Source of the DNA: Pseudophaeobacter sp965641885
GTDB taxonomy: Bacteria > Pseudomonadota > Alphaproteobacteria > Rhodobacterales > Rhodobacteraceae
DNA: 64,000 nt
Direction of reading: 5' to 3'
Assembly: GCA_965641885.1 (NCBI GenBank)
Contig: OZ282574.1
Location: 310,001-374,000, forward strand
Shown here piece by piece: positions 8,826-17,949 of the stretch (position 1 is its first letter; the number at the start of each line of letters is the position of its first letter). The translations under genes were made by a program, and so were the position numbers. The notes below the pieces were generated by a model. That model searched no databases. It had not been told where the DNA came from and worked only from the letters and a program-made list of their open reading frames with translations.

Positions 8826-9327
8826 TCGCCCACCTCTTACGGAAATCATCCGTTCCACAGGACCCCCATGGCCAGTCATGCACTGACTTTCAAACCGGCC
8901 TCCCTACGTCGCCTGGTAAGGGGCTAGGTCGTCGGTAAAGCGTGGCCTGGTATTTCTGTCCAGTGGCGCCGGGCAGGCTTTTGGCGACCCGAGTGGTTTC
9001 AGGCAGGTCGGCCTCCCGGAATGTATGATCCATACAGGTGAACGTCAAAAAACTAGAGCCTACGCACATAGTACATCCGATCGCTGAATGGTCAGATGCC
9101 CGCATACGGACACGCGTTTCAACGGCGCGCTTCCAGAGGGGGACTGATGATCAATTTCGAAAACGTGGTAGCCTTTAGGGCAGCTGTTGTGCGGTGTGAA
9201 ATGCCCGCTGGCGCCTATGAAAAGGCTGGCTCCTATGAGCAAGCGGGCACCTGTGAAAAGGTCGGGTCCTGTGAACAGGCAGGCAGCCCGCTTTTGGCAA
9301 AGCACCTCACGTTCGGGGTGAACGCAA
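8826..9327. other. Island right flank and leader of the ABC operon
   Basis: About 500 bp without a supported gene. A minus-strand frame around 8890-9037 might be a remnant of a gene but matches no family I recognise. The right part holds a four-copy 18-bp repeat just before the first permease gene. No convincing promoter for the operon was recognised. Confidence 0.5.
9213..9284 (+). repeat. 18-bp tandem repeat, four copies
   Basis: Four 18-bp copies in register at 9213, 9231, 9249 and 9267. They would translate as AYEKAG, SYEQAG, TCEKVG, SCEQAG. The copies have diverged but keep length, and the array ends 44 bp before the permease start. The ORF running through it (from 9096) overlaps the permease start and is probably not a gene. 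Confidence 0.85.
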
Positions 9328-10305
9328 ATGGCTGATCTGGTCTTGCGCTACAACAAAAACAGCTTGCTTGAATATATCGTGATGGCGGCAACGGCTGCTC
9401 TGGTGCTGTTTTTTTCGCTATTTGTTGATGGGTTTGCCAACCTGGGCAACTTCAAAGTAATCGCCTCCAATTCAGCGGCGCTGCTGATGCTGAGCTGCGG
9501 CATGGGGGTGGTTATCATCTCTCGCGGGCTGGATCTTTCTGTTGTCGCGGCGATGGTTGCTGGGGCGGCAACCTTTGGCATTCTGACCGTGGCTGGCTGG
9601 TCTGTGTTTCCGGCCTTTGTGGTGTCGGTTTTGGCTGTTCTTGCAATTGGCGTCTTTAATGGCTGGCTGATTGCCTATGTCGAAATCCCAGCGATGCTGA
9701 CAACCCTGGCCACCGCGATGGTGATCACCGGTTTCTTTCGCTACGAGGTCCTCAACGGCGAATACCTCTTGATGCTCCCGAGCGATAGCCGGGCTGTCCA
9801 GCTGTTATCCGGGGATACCCCTGCGATCCTGGCTGTGATCGTATTTATCGCGAGCTGGATGCTGCTGCGCTATACCACAATGGGGCGGGTGACCTATGCC
9901 CTGGGCGACAACGCAGCTGCGGCGCGCCTGTCAGGGCTTCCTGTCCGGCTGACCACCCTGGGGATTTATGCCTTTGCAGCCCTGACCGCGCTTTTTGCCG
10001 GGCTGGTTGTGGCTGCGGCCAGCAGCACGGTCGACTTTCGCATTGTCACAAATGGAAGCCTGCTTTTTGAAGCGATTTTGGTTGTCGTGCTGGGCGGCAT
10101 TCCCCTGCGCGGCGGGCGTGGCGGCATGCGCAACATTCTCGTGGGCCTCGCACTGATCGCCGTGCTGCGCAACGGCATGACGCTGCTGAATCTGACAACC
10201 CAAACTCAGGACATGTTCAAGGGTGTGGTCCTGCTCATCGCAATTGTGATCGACAACTACATCAACCCTAGAGACACCGAAAACGACACGGTTGGGGATC
10301 TATAA
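9328..10305 (+). CDS. Sugar-type ABC transporter permease
   Basis: Inner-membrane permease of the RbsC/AraH type (BPD_transp_2), 325 aa and mostly hydrophobic with about 8-10 membrane segments. The conserved loop GGIPLRGGRGGMRN and the segment ISRGLDLSVVAAM (the family's G-x-D-L-S-V motif) identify it. It is the first gene of the importer operon. The substrate-binding protein follows after 17 bp. It is a separate protein from the second permease at 11361, so the transporter is probably heterodimeric in its membrane part. Substrate is not determinable from sequence, but the neighbouring lactonase-like domain points to a sugar, sugar acid or lactone. Confidence 0.9.
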   Translation: MADLVLRYNKNSLLEYIVMAATAALVLFFSLFVDGFANLGNFKVIASNSAALLMLSCGMGVVIISRGLDLSVVAAMVAGAATFGILTVAGWSVFPAFVVSVLAVLAIGVFNGWLIAYVEIPAMLTTLATAMVITGFFRYEVLNGEYLLMLPSDSRAVQLLSGDTPAILAVIVFIASWMLLRYTTMGRVTYALGDNAAAARLSGLPVRLTTLGIYAFAALTALFAGLVVAAASSTVDFRIVTNGSLLFEAILVVVLGGIPLRGGRGGMRNILVGLALIAVLRNGMTLLNLTTQTQDMFKGVVLLIAIVIDNYINPRDTENDTVGDL

Positions 10306-10322
10306 CTTTGGAGGAGGAAACT

Positions 10323-11294
10323 ATGAAAATAACAACAAAAACAAGGATTTTGGGCCTGGCGGCAAGCGCGATTCTGGCGGCTAGCTCTATGGCACATGCC
10401 GAAAACAAAATGGCGGGAAAGACCGTTATCTTTGTTCCGATCACCATGGGTATCTCGCTGACAGAAGCCTGGGCCAAGCGGATGAAAGAGCACGCAGAAA
10501 TTGGCGGATATACCGTTGAGATCAAAGATGCGGCACTGAATACCGGGGTGATGTCGGAGCTTCTTGCGGCTGCAATTGCGCAGCGCCCGGACGTTCTGGT
10601 TGTCCATAATCCGACCGTTCAGCTGCTCGCACGGCAGATCAAACAGGCAGAAGCGGCAGGCATCAAAGTTTTGCAGCTGAACCTGCAATCCAACCAGCAA
10701 TCCTCTGCATTTACCGGTGCAAACTGGACCCGCATCGGGACCGAAGTCGCCCAGGATATCGTCAAAGAGTGCGGCGCGGGCAGTGGGAAATCCGGCAAGG
10801 TTGCGATCATTCCGGGTCAGCTCACGGCGGCGGACAGTGTTTTGATGAACGAAGCCTCTTTCAAGGTCTTTGCCGAACATCCTGAAATTGAGGTTGTGTC
10901 CAATCAGGCCTCCGATTGGGAGCCGGAAAAAGCCCGCCAGATCACCGCGACAGTGCTGCAACAAAACCCTGATCTCTGCGCCATCTTTGGCCATTGGGAT
11001 GTTCACACCATGGGCGCGGGCGCCGCTGTCAAAGATGCAGGCAAGCAAGACAGCGTTTTGGTCTATGCCACCGGCGGTGGCGACGCGGATGCGTGCAAAG
11101 CCATCGAAGACGGCATTCTGGATCGCGAATGGAGCTATGACGCAGACGGACAGGGCCGTGATGCAGCCACGATGATCGACTTGCTGTTGCAGGGGGTCAC
11201 CTCAGCTGATGGCACGATGATTTCTGTTGAGTCCCCCCTCAAAGTTATCAAGGCCGGTGAGGGCTACCGGCCCGATCTGTGCTTCAAACTCTAA
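10323..11294 (+). CDS. Sugar-type ABC transporter substrate-binding protein
   Basis: Periplasmic binding protein of the RbsB type (Peripla_BP_4), 323 aa. ATG 10323 is preceded by a strong Shine-Dalgarno GGAGGAGG (10310-10317); an upstream in-frame TTG at 10308 is not needed. A signal peptide covers about residues 1-22, with cleavage after SSMAHA. The two-lobe pattern is seen in DVLVVHNPT, GTEVAQDIVKECG, GKVAIIPGQ and CAIFGHWD. It delivers solute to the permeases encoded on either side. A terminator-like hairpin directly after the gene probably keeps its expression above that of the downstream genes. Confidence 0.92.
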   Translation: MKITTKTRILGLAASAILAASSMAHAENKMAGKTVIFVPITMGISLTEAWAKRMKEHAEIGGYTVEIKDAALNTGVMSELLAAAIAQRPDVLVVHNPTVQLLARQIKQAEAAGIKVLQLNLQSNQQSSAFTGANWTRIGTEVAQDIVKECGAGSGKSGKVAIIPGQLTAADSVLMNEASFKVFAEHPEIEVVSNQASDWEPEKARQITATVLQQNPDLCAIFGHWDVHTMGAGAAVKDAGKQDSVLVYATGGGDADACKAIEDGILDREWSYDADGQGRDAATMIDLLLQGVTSADGTMISVESPLKVIKAGEGYRPDLCFKL

Positions 11295-11301
11295 GGCACA
11301 G

Positions 11302-11333
11302 GCGGGGCCCCGATGGCGGGCCCCGCATCTTTT
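11302..11333 (+). terminator. Intra-operon terminator/attenuator
   Basis: Perfect nine-base-pair stem GCGGGGCCC (11302-11310) with GGGCCCCGC (11318-11326), a seven-base loop, then ATCTTTT. It lies just after the binding-protein gene and before the permease fusion. This is the usual place for a partial terminator that raises the ratio of binding protein to membrane parts. It also shows that an in-frame ATG at 11313, in the loop, is not the start of the next gene. Confidence 0.85.
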
Positions 11334-11360
11334 CCCATGCGTCCGACTGATGGAAACAAC

Positions 11361-13490
11361 GTGAACAATTCAATTAAGTTTAGCAGCCTGGCGCGGTACA
11401 AGGTGCCGCGTCTGGTCCTGTCTCCACGTCGGATCTTTTCCGATATTCTGTCCAAAGGCTGGGTGGAAAGTGCGATCCCTCTTTTGGGGTTTCTCGCCGT
11501 CGTGATCACCATTGCGCTGACCACCGACTCGTATTTTTCAGGCTCTAACATGCGTATTCTGGCGCTCTATGGCGCCGATACCGGATTGGTGATCCTGGCG
11601 CTATTGATTGTCGTGGCTGTGGGGGGGCTGGATTTATCCGTGGGCTCAAGTCTGGCCATGTCCGCCTTTGTCGCGCTTTATGGCTTTCACATTCTCGAGT
11701 TGCCGGTCCTGCTTGTGCTTGTGATGAGCGTGGCAAGCGGTGCGGCTGTTGGCGTCGTGAATGGCGTTCTGGCCGGGTTCATGGGCTGTGGCGCATTGCT
11801 CACGACCCTTGGCACAATGATCACGGTGCGCGGTTTGTTTACCCTGGCGTCGCAGGCCAAACTGGTGGAAATTTCATTGAGTGCCCGCTCCGATGATCTG
11901 TGGGACTGGATAGGGTTTGCGCAATTCATGACATTGCCGGTCGTGTTTTGGGTGCTGGCCAGCGTGGCCGTGCTGACATTTTTCATGTTTCGGCAATCCC
12001 GGTTTGGCTGGCACATCCTGGCGGTTGGCGGCAATCGCAAGGCGGCGCGCAACGGCGGAATTGGCGTCAAGAAAACGATCTTTTCGGCCTATGTTCTGGC
12101 GGGAGCGATTGTCGGCCTTGCGGGCTTTATCTATGCGGCGCGGCAAAACAGTATCGCCGCAGATACCGGGATCGGGCTGGAGTTCTTTGCCCTGACGGCG
12201 CTTGTGGTTGGCCTTGGCGGCTTTGTGCCTGGGCGCGGTGCTGTGGTCTCGGTTTTGCTGGGCTTTGCGACGATCTATTTTATGAACAATGTGCTGGTGA
12301 ACTCGGGCTTTCGGGGTGATTTTGTGCAGCTCGTTATGGGCAGTGTCATTATCGTGATCCTCGCCATTGATGTGCGGTTTCGCAAAAATCGCCACCGTTT
12401 GCTGGCGGCTACATATCTTGACCCCGTGGCCCTAAAGCTGCCGCCTGTTCAGAACATGACAGGTCTTATGCCCTCCGAGCTTGCTCCCAAACTGGCGCAG
12501 GCGACGGTTTTGGGATCAGGCGAAATTGACGGCCCCGAGGACGTGATCCTCGACGCCGGGGGCAATCTGTACTGTGGCACGCGCGATGGGCGTATCATGC
12601 GCCTTGCTGCCCCGGATTTCACCGAAATTACAGTTCTGGCCAAAATTGGCGGACGCCCGCTCGGGCTGGCGTTTGATGCCGCAGGCGATCTCATCGTGTG
12701 TGTGGCTGGCATGGGGCTGGTGCGCGTTGGCCTGAACGGCGAAGTTGAGCTGTTGAGTGATCAGACAGAACGCAGCCTTGTTCAGGTGCAGGATGATACC
12801 AGCATTCGCATGGCTGATGATCTGGATATTGCGCCGGATGGCGTCATCTACTTCACCGATGCGACCAAACGATACGACATGGAAAACTGGGGGCTCGATC
12901 TTTTGGAGGGGCGGCCAAACGGGCGGCTGCTGAGCTATGATCCCAAGACGAGAAAAACCCGTACGGTCTGTGATAATCTGATCTTTCCAAACGGGGTCTG
13001 CCTGACCCACGATGGTAGACATCTTTTGGTTGCCAGCACCTGGACCTGTTCAATCCTGATCTTTGATCTGGCAGATCTGACGGCAGGCCCCCGCGTTTTC
13101 ATGAGCGGGCTGGCGGGCTATCCCGACAATATCAACCGCGCCTCAGATGGCGGCTATTGGATCGCGCTGGCCGGCATGCGCAACCCGGTGGTCGACCTCG
13201 CAATGAAGCTTCCGGCGCTTCGGCTGCGCATGTCAAAGCAGGTGCCGCCAACCGACTGGCTGTTTGGCAACCTCAACATCGGCGGCGTGCTTAAGGTGAA
13301 CGGCACCGGCGACATCATGGATGCGCTTTGGGACAAGGCCAGCGGACCACTTTATATGATCACCTCGATGCGCGAACATAAGGGGGCACTGTATCTGGGC
13401 GGGGTGAACAACAACAAGATCGGGCGGCTTGATCTTGCGGGTGCAGACCCGGACTGGACCGGCCCGAACAGCTATTGGAAGGAGAGCTGA
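11361..13490 (+). CDS. ABC transporter permease fused to SMP-30/gluconolactonase-like domain
   Basis: A two-domain protein of about 709 aa. Roughly residues 1-350 are an RbsC-type permease (GGLDLSVGSSLAMS; GLGGFVPGRGA). After the last membrane helix comes a basic stretch RFRKNRHRLL, which by the positive-inside rule places the rest in the cytoplasm. About residues 390-709 form an SMP-30/strictosidine-synthase-like six-bladed propeller. The usual metal ligands can be matched: Glu in DGPEDV, Asn in FPNGV, Asp in GYPDNIN. The inferred role is import followed by lactone hydrolysis at the membrane. The start is uncertain: GTG 11361 has a weak GGA signal, and ATG 11337 lies directly on the terminator tract. 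Confidence 0.85.
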   Translation: MNNSIKFSSLARYKVPRLVLSPRRIFSDILSKGWVESAIPLLGFLAVVITIALTTDSYFSGSNMRILALYGADTGLVILALLIVVAVGGLDLSVGSSLAMSAFVALYGFHILELPVLLVLVMSVASGAAVGVVNGVLAGFMGCGALLTTLGTMITVRGLFTLASQAKLVEISLSARSDDLWDWIGFAQFMTLPVVFWVLASVAVLTFFMFRQSRFGWHILAVGGNRKAARNGGIGVKKTIFSAYVLAGAIVGLAGFIYAARQNSIAADTGIGLEFFALTALVVGLGGFVPGRGAVVSVLLGFATIYFMNNVLVNSGFRGDFVQLVMGSVIIVILAIDVRFRKNRHRLLAATYLDPVALKLPPVQNMTGLMPSELAPKLAQATVLGSGEIDGPEDVILDAGGNLYCGTRDGRIMRLAAPDFTEITVLAKIGGRPLGLAFDAAGDLIVCVAGMGLVRVGLNGEVELLSDQTERSLVQVQDDTSIRMADDLDIAPDGVIYFTDATKRYDMENWGLDLLEGRPNGRLLSYDPKTRKTRTVCDNLIFPNGVCLTHDGRHLLVASTWTCSILIFDLADLTAGPRVFMSGLAGYPDNINRASDGGYWIALAGMRNPVVDLAMKLPALRLRMSKQVPPTDWLFGNLNIGGVLKVNGTGDIMDALWDKASGPLYMITSMREHKGALYLGGVNNNKIGRLDLAGADPDWTGPNSYWKES

Positions 13491-13493
13491 GCG

Positions 13494-14507
13494 ATGTTTT
13501 TTTTCCGCAAAAAGATGGCGCCGCCACCGTCCCTGACGCTTGAAGGCTCACTTGGCCCCAATGATCGTCTGGATGAGGCCGATGCCATCCCGGTTACCGC
13601 GCCCGAAACGATTTGCGTTGCGGGCGATGCGCTGTTGATTTCATCCGGGCGCGATCTCTACCGCCTTGAAACATGGGGCGCGCCGCTTGAACAGGTGCAG
13701 AGCTTTGAGGCAGATATCACGGCGCTCACGTCCAGCCCTGAGGGGCAAATCGCTGTAGCCCTTGCGGGAGGCCAGCTGCAGGTCTTTGGCGGCGAGGTCC
13801 CCTGGAGCACGCCGCAGCTGAACGGCGTGGCCGACCTTTTGTTCCTGTCCGAAAGCGAGCTTGCGGTGGTGGAACACGGATACGCCGAAGATCAGCCGGT
13901 GCTCTCATATGCGCCCTGGGATTCGGCGCGGCGCGGGCAGGTGCTGGCGGTTCACCGCAATGGCAGCACCTGGCGCCTTTCAGAGGCGTTGCATTGTCCA
14001 ATGGGCATTGTCGCTGCAGATAAAACGCTTTGCGTTTCGCAACTGGATCAGGCCTGCATTGTTGAGGTAAAAGGCGCGCTGCGCCAGCAAGGCTTTCCGG
14101 CCTATCTGGGCAGGGTGTGTGAGACCAGAACTGGCTATGCCATTGCCTGTCTGTCGCGCCGCAACCCGCTGATTGAATTTCTCAAAACCGAAAAATCCTT
14201 TGTTCGGATGATGAAAGAAACCATTGATCCGCGCAATTGGATCGCGCCGCGTGCCACGCCTGAATTCGCCCATGACTTTCCGATGGCGCTTGGCGCGACC
14301 CGGCTGTTTGGTGAAATAAAACCCTGGGCTCCCTCCTTCTCCTATGGGCTGATCATAGAAACGGACAAGAACTTTGTTCCTATCGGGTCGGCCCATTGCC
14401 GTGCAAACGGCCACCGCCACGCGATCACGGATGTTGTGGAGTGGAACGGCGATTTGATTGCGGTCTCTCGGGCCAGCGGCGAAATTCTAAATCTTGGTGC
14501 AATATGA
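13494..14507 (+). CDS. SMP-30-like beta-propeller paralogue lacking metal ligands
   Basis: A 337-aa soluble protein that appears to be a diverged relative of the C-terminal domain of the preceding gene. The segment GYAIACLSRRNPLIEFL parallels GYWIALAGMRNPVVDLA there, and the following DPRNW parallels PTDW. The expected Asn (PNG) is Met in HCPMGI, and the expected Asp (PDN) is absent at AYLGR, so lactonase chemistry is unlikely. The Glu of the first blade may survive in APETI. It may be a regulatory or structural partner. It starts 3 bp after the previous stop, and its stop overlaps the next start (ATGA). Confidence 0.7.
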   Translation: MFFFRKKMAPPPSLTLEGSLGPNDRLDEADAIPVTAPETICVAGDALLISSGRDLYRLETWGAPLEQVQSFEADITALTSSPEGQIAVALAGGQLQVFGGEVPWSTPQLNGVADLLFLSESELAVVEHGYAEDQPVLSYAPWDSARRGQVLAVHRNGSTWRLSEALHCPMGIVAADKTLCVSQLDQACIVEVKGALRQQGFPAYLGRVCETRTGYAIACLSRRNPLIEFLKTEKSFVRMMKETIDPRNWIAPRATPEFAHDFPMALGATRLFGEIKPWAPSFSYGLIIETDKNFVPIGSAHCRANGHRHAITDVVEWNGDLIAVSRASGEILNLGAI

Positions 14508-15994
14508 CCCCTCAACCCATTATCCGCTTTGACGCTGTGACCAAAACCTACGCAGGAACCGCTGCGTTGGACGCCGTCGATTTTGAGCTTTACCCCGGCG
14601 AAATTCACGCGCTAGCAGGCGAGAATGGTGCGGGCAAATCAACCCTGTGCAAATTGATCGCCGGCGGGATCGCACCCTCCCTGGGCAAGGTCTTTATCGA
14701 CGGCTCTGAGGCGATCCTGAAGGCCCCAAAGGATGCCAGTCAGCTGGGGATTTCCATGGTCTATCAGGAAACCAGTCTGGTGCCGCAACTGACCGTTGCG
14801 CAAAATATGATGCTGGGGCGCGAACGCACGTTCAATTCTGTGCGCCGGGTGCGCAATACCGCAAGGCAAGTTTTGCAGCGACTGAATTTCAACATTGATC
14901 CTTCGCAACTGGCGGGCTCGCTTTCTGCGGCAAAGCGGCAAATGGTCGAAATCGCCCGCGCCGTGCTGAATGATGCCCGCGTTATTATTTTTGATGAGCC
15001 AACGGCCTCTTTGACCCCGGAAGAAACCGAACATCTGTTTGATCTGATGAAGACGCTGCAAGACAGAGGTGTGGCGATAATCTTTATCTCACACGCCCTG
15101 GAAGAAGCGCTGTCCTATGCCGACCGGATCTCGGTTTTGCGCAACGGGCGCCTGATCACAACCGGGTCCGCAAGCAGCTTTGGTCGTGCGGATTTGATCC
15201 GGCATATGATTGGCGAAGACCTTGCGCCGCAAGCCACCCCCGCAACAGCCCTGAAACGCACGGCTGTTCCGATCCTGCGGGTCGAAAACATCCGTATGGG
15301 CAGCATGGTCAACAATATGTCCTTTTCCGTGTTTCCCGGCGAGATCACCGGTATTGCCGGGTTGATTGGATCGGGGCGCAGTGAAATCGCCCGCGTTATT
15401 GTTGGCCATACCAAGCGAAATTTTGGCGGCGGACGCATCTGGCTGAACGGACGAGAGGTGAAGTATGCCCTCCCGGCACAGGCGGTGCGCGACGGGATTG
15501 CCTATATCAGTGAGGATCGCAAACTAGACGGAATGTTTGACAATATGAGCGTCGCGCAAAACATCGGTTTGGGCTGGATGGCAAAATATGGTCGCGGCAA
15601 AATGATTGCACCACTGGCCAAGATGACTGCGGTTGCACGCGACTGGTCAGACCGGCTTTCGATCCGGCGGATCGGGACGGATCAGTCGGTCATTTACCTG
15701 TCGGGTGGCAATCAGCAAAAGGTGGTTATTGCAAAATCCCTGGCGCAAAAGCCCAAGCTGGTGATTTTTGATGAGCCAACGCGCGGGGTCGATGTGGGGG
15801 CAATTGCTGAAATCCGCCAAATCATTCGCTCTTTTGCCGAAAGTGGCGCGGGCGTCATTCTTATTTCTTCTTACCTGCCGGAAATTCTTGATCTTTCTGA
15901 TCGGGTGCTGGTCGCCAAAAGCGGCACCATCGCCGCTGAATTCACCCGCGAACAGGCAAGCGCAGAGCGCATTTTGCATGCCGCTATCCACTGA
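14504..15994 (+). CDS. Sugar-type ABC transporter ATP-binding protein
   Basis: A 496-aa duplicated ATPase of the RbsA/MglA type that powers the importer. The first domain has Walker A GENGAGKST (about 39-47) and Walker B VIIFDEPT; its signature (SLSAAKRQMVEIA) departs from LSGGQ. The second domain has signature YLSGGNQQK and Walker B VIFDEPTRGVD but no canonical Walker A, as is usual for the second half in this family. ATG 14504 overlaps the stop of the propeller gene, which implies translational coupling. An upstream in-frame start at 14396 would overlap that gene by over 100 bp and is rejected. Confidence 0.93.
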   Translation: MTPQPIIRFDAVTKTYAGTAALDAVDFELYPGEIHALAGENGAGKSTLCKLIAGGIAPSLGKVFIDGSEAILKAPKDASQLGISMVYQETSLVPQLTVAQNMMLGRERTFNSVRRVRNTARQVLQRLNFNIDPSQLAGSLSAAKRQMVEIARAVLNDARVIIFDEPTASLTPEETEHLFDLMKTLQDRGVAIIFISHALEEALSYADRISVLRNGRLITTGSASSFGRADLIRHMIGEDLAPQATPATALKRTAVPILRVENIRMGSMVNNMSFSVFPGEITGIAGLIGSGRSEIARVIVGHTKRNFGGGRIWLNGREVKYALPAQAVRDGIAYISEDRKLDGMFDNMSVAQNIGLGWMAKYGRGKMIAPLAKMTAVARDWSDRLSIRRIGTDQSVIYLSGGNQQKVVIAKSLAQKPKLVIFDEPTRGVDVGAIAEIRQIIRSFAESGAGVILISSYLPEILDLSDRVLVAKSGTIAAEFTREQASAERILHAAIH

Positions 15995-15999
15995 TCTAC

Positions 16000-16044
16000 G
16001 GGCCACTCGTCAACGGCCCACTGCTCAACAGGCTACTATTCAAC
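16000..16044 (-). repeat. 15-bp tandem repeat spanning the regulator stop codon
   Basis: Three 15-bp copies (16000-16014, 16015-16029, 16030-16044). The last contains the final codons and TAG stop of the minus-strand regulator, so the copies extend from the gene end into the short gap between two convergent genes. On the minus strand each unit begins GTTGA. Confidence 0.85.
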
Positions 16045-17949
16045 AATGTCATTCATCCGCAGCGCTATATGGAGCTCCAGCGCGGCCACCGGATCGTCCC
16101 AGCCGCCGGTGATCTCGCGCAGGGTTTCCAGGCGTTGGCGCACCGTATTGATGTGAAGACCCATCTGTGTGGCCGTGCGGGCAATGTTGTACTGGCACTC
16201 AAAAAAGCAAAGCAAGGTCTGCTTTAGCCGGGTCTTTTGCTTTGGGTCGCGCTTGTCTATTGGCAAAAGGATTTCTCCGACATAGCGCGCGATCCTGGCC
16301 GCATCGCCGACCTCAAACAGTTTGGCAAAAAGATTGACCTTTGAGTGCTCTACAAACCGTTCAAACCGGCCCATTTGCTGCAACACGCGCAGGGCTTTCA
16401 TGATCTTCGCATAGTGCGAGGCAGCCTGGGAAATGTCCGAGAAGGGCTCAGAGATGATACCGCCAAACCTCTGCTCGCCAGCAAGCCCGCCCACCAGGGT
16501 GTGAAGCGTTCCTGCAGGTCCGACAGCGAGGTAGATGTCATCGGTGAAATCCACCAGTAGCTTGAGCTGTGCAGCCCTCTCACGCAGCGCGCTAAACTGG
16601 CGCGGCAGCACCGCGTCGGTTATGCAGACTACCGCCATCTCGATCGACTGGTCAGCTTGCAAGCCAAGCCTTTCGCGCACAGAATTCAGCGTCGTTTGAT
16701 CCGGAGGATTCATCATCGTCAAATGCTGCAGCAAGGTAGACGAGGCGATCAGTTTGTCGGCGTGGCGTTTTTCTGTCCAGAGCTTTGCAACGGCAAGCAG
16801 GGCGGCGCTGCGCTCAAGATTGCGCAAATCGATGGCGTCTAACGTGTTGTGGTGAAACACAATCAGGCTCTTGCCCTGCGCCGTTCCTCCGTGGAGCGCG
16901 ATAGCCAGGCATCTGGCACTGCCCTTTTTCGCCAGCACCACGGCACGCCCGGTCTGACGGGATTTTGACACCGCAGAGGTCAGATTTATGTGGTCAATGC
17001 CGCGCAGCAAGGCGCCGCTCTCAACCGAGCCTTTAAAGGCGGGCGAGCCGTATTTGCCAAGCACCCGAAGCGAGCGATCAGTGAGGAGAACCACGCCCTC
17101 AATCTGGTTGGCCATATGCTGCATGAGTACGGGTGGGTCGGCCCCCCTGGTCAGCAATGACGTCAGCTCATCATGGGTGGCCGCAGAGGTTTCAATGCGA
17201 TGGATATGATCCGTTAGGGTGATGCGGGTGCGCTCTGCCTCATCCAGCGCGTCCGAAAGCATCGTAAAGGCGCGGGCATTGCGCATGGCAACACCTGTGT
17301 GCAGGACAAAGGATCCGAGAACTGAAATTTCGCGGCCCGAAAGTTTTCGGCTATAGCGATCCGCAACAAACAGGATCCCCTGTACTTTGCCACCAGAAAT
17401 GATCGGGAAGCCCGCCAATGATACGATCTTTTCATCCGACAGCACCTGATCAAGGTCGCTCATGTGCTCAAACCGGCTGTCGTTCAAATAGTCCTGAGTG
17501 TCGAAGACGCTTTTGCTCCGCATAACAAGGCTCACCGCGCCCCCGTCCAGATGGGACGTCATTTCTGCTATGGCTGGTGACAAATGGCCTTCGGCGGTGA
17601 CTGTTCGAAACCGCTTGGAAGTCTCGTCCAGAATGGTCAGCCATGCGACATTGGCACCCACAAGGGCGCGGGCGCGGCTCACAATCATGCCGAGCAATTC
17701 CTGCAGCGACAGGGTGCTTGAAAGGTCATAGACAGTGTCGATCAGGAGGTTCAGGCTGCGTTCCGTCGGGCCACGTTCTCGGACACCCTGCGCCAAAGCG
17801 GTCAGCATGAGGCGGATCTGATCAAAGGTTTCTGCGGCGTCTGGCTGGTTGCGAAAAGAGGCGATAGCAGAAGAAATGCCTTCCTCGTCCTCGCCCCGCG
17901 AGACCTTTTCCAACGCATCGATCCAGAACGAAAGCGCTCCATCGGTCAT
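16036..17949 (-). CDS. GAF-domain transcriptional regulator with PucR-type C-terminal HTH
   Basis: A 637-aa regulator. About residues 70-225 form a GAF-like sensory domain (SLQELLGMIVSRARALVGAN...GKVQGILFVADRYSRKLSG). A middle region has no clear domain name. The C-terminus (about 570-632) is the PucR/CdaR-type helix-turn-helix (FFECQYNIARTATQMGLHIN then VRQRLETL). It is convergent with the sugar-type importer operon and is the obvious candidate to control it in response to a small molecule, though that is inferred from position only. A perfect inverted repeat lies about 70 bp upstream of its start and may be an autoregulatory operator. Confidence 0.82.
   Translation of the reverse strand: MTDGALSFWIDALEKVSRGEDEEGISSAIASFRNQPDAAETFDQIRLMLTALAQGVRERGPTERSLNLLIDTVYDLSSTLSLQELLGMIVSRARALVGANVAWLTILDETSKRFRTVTAEGHLSPAIAEMTSHLDGGAVSLVMRSKSVFDTQDYLNDSRFEHMSDLDQVLSDEKIVSLAGFPIISGGKVQGILFVADRYSRKLSGREISVLGSFVLHTGVAMRNARAFTMLSDALDEAERTRITLTDHIHRIETSAATHDELTSLLTRGADPPVLMQHMANQIEGVVLLTDRSLRVLGKYGSPAFKGSVESGALLRGIDHINLTSAVSKSRQTGRAVVLAKKGSARCLAIALHGGTAQGKSLIVFHHNTLDAIDLRNLERSAALLAVAKLWTEKRHADKLIASSTLLQHLTMMNPPDQTTLNSVRERLGLQADQSIEMAVVCITDAVLPRQFSALRERAAQLKLLVDFTDDIYLAVGPAGTLHTLVGGLAGEQRFGGIISEPFSDISQAASHYAKIMKALRVLQQMGRFERFVEHSKVNLFAKLFEVGDAARIARYVGEILLPIDKRDPKQKTRLKQTLLCFFECQYNIARTATQMGLHINTVRQRLETLREITGGWDDPVAALELHIALRMNDIVE

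Noticed and set aside
6437..9327. Attachment-site duplication of the ffs 3' end as proof of integration
   Set aside because: I searched by eye for the terminal CCAACCTCTC and adjacent bases in the island and its right flank and found no second copy.
9096..9335. 79-codon ORF through the 18-bp repeat before the permease gene
   Set aside because: Low-complexity product created by the repeat, overlapping the permease start; no Shine-Dalgarno.
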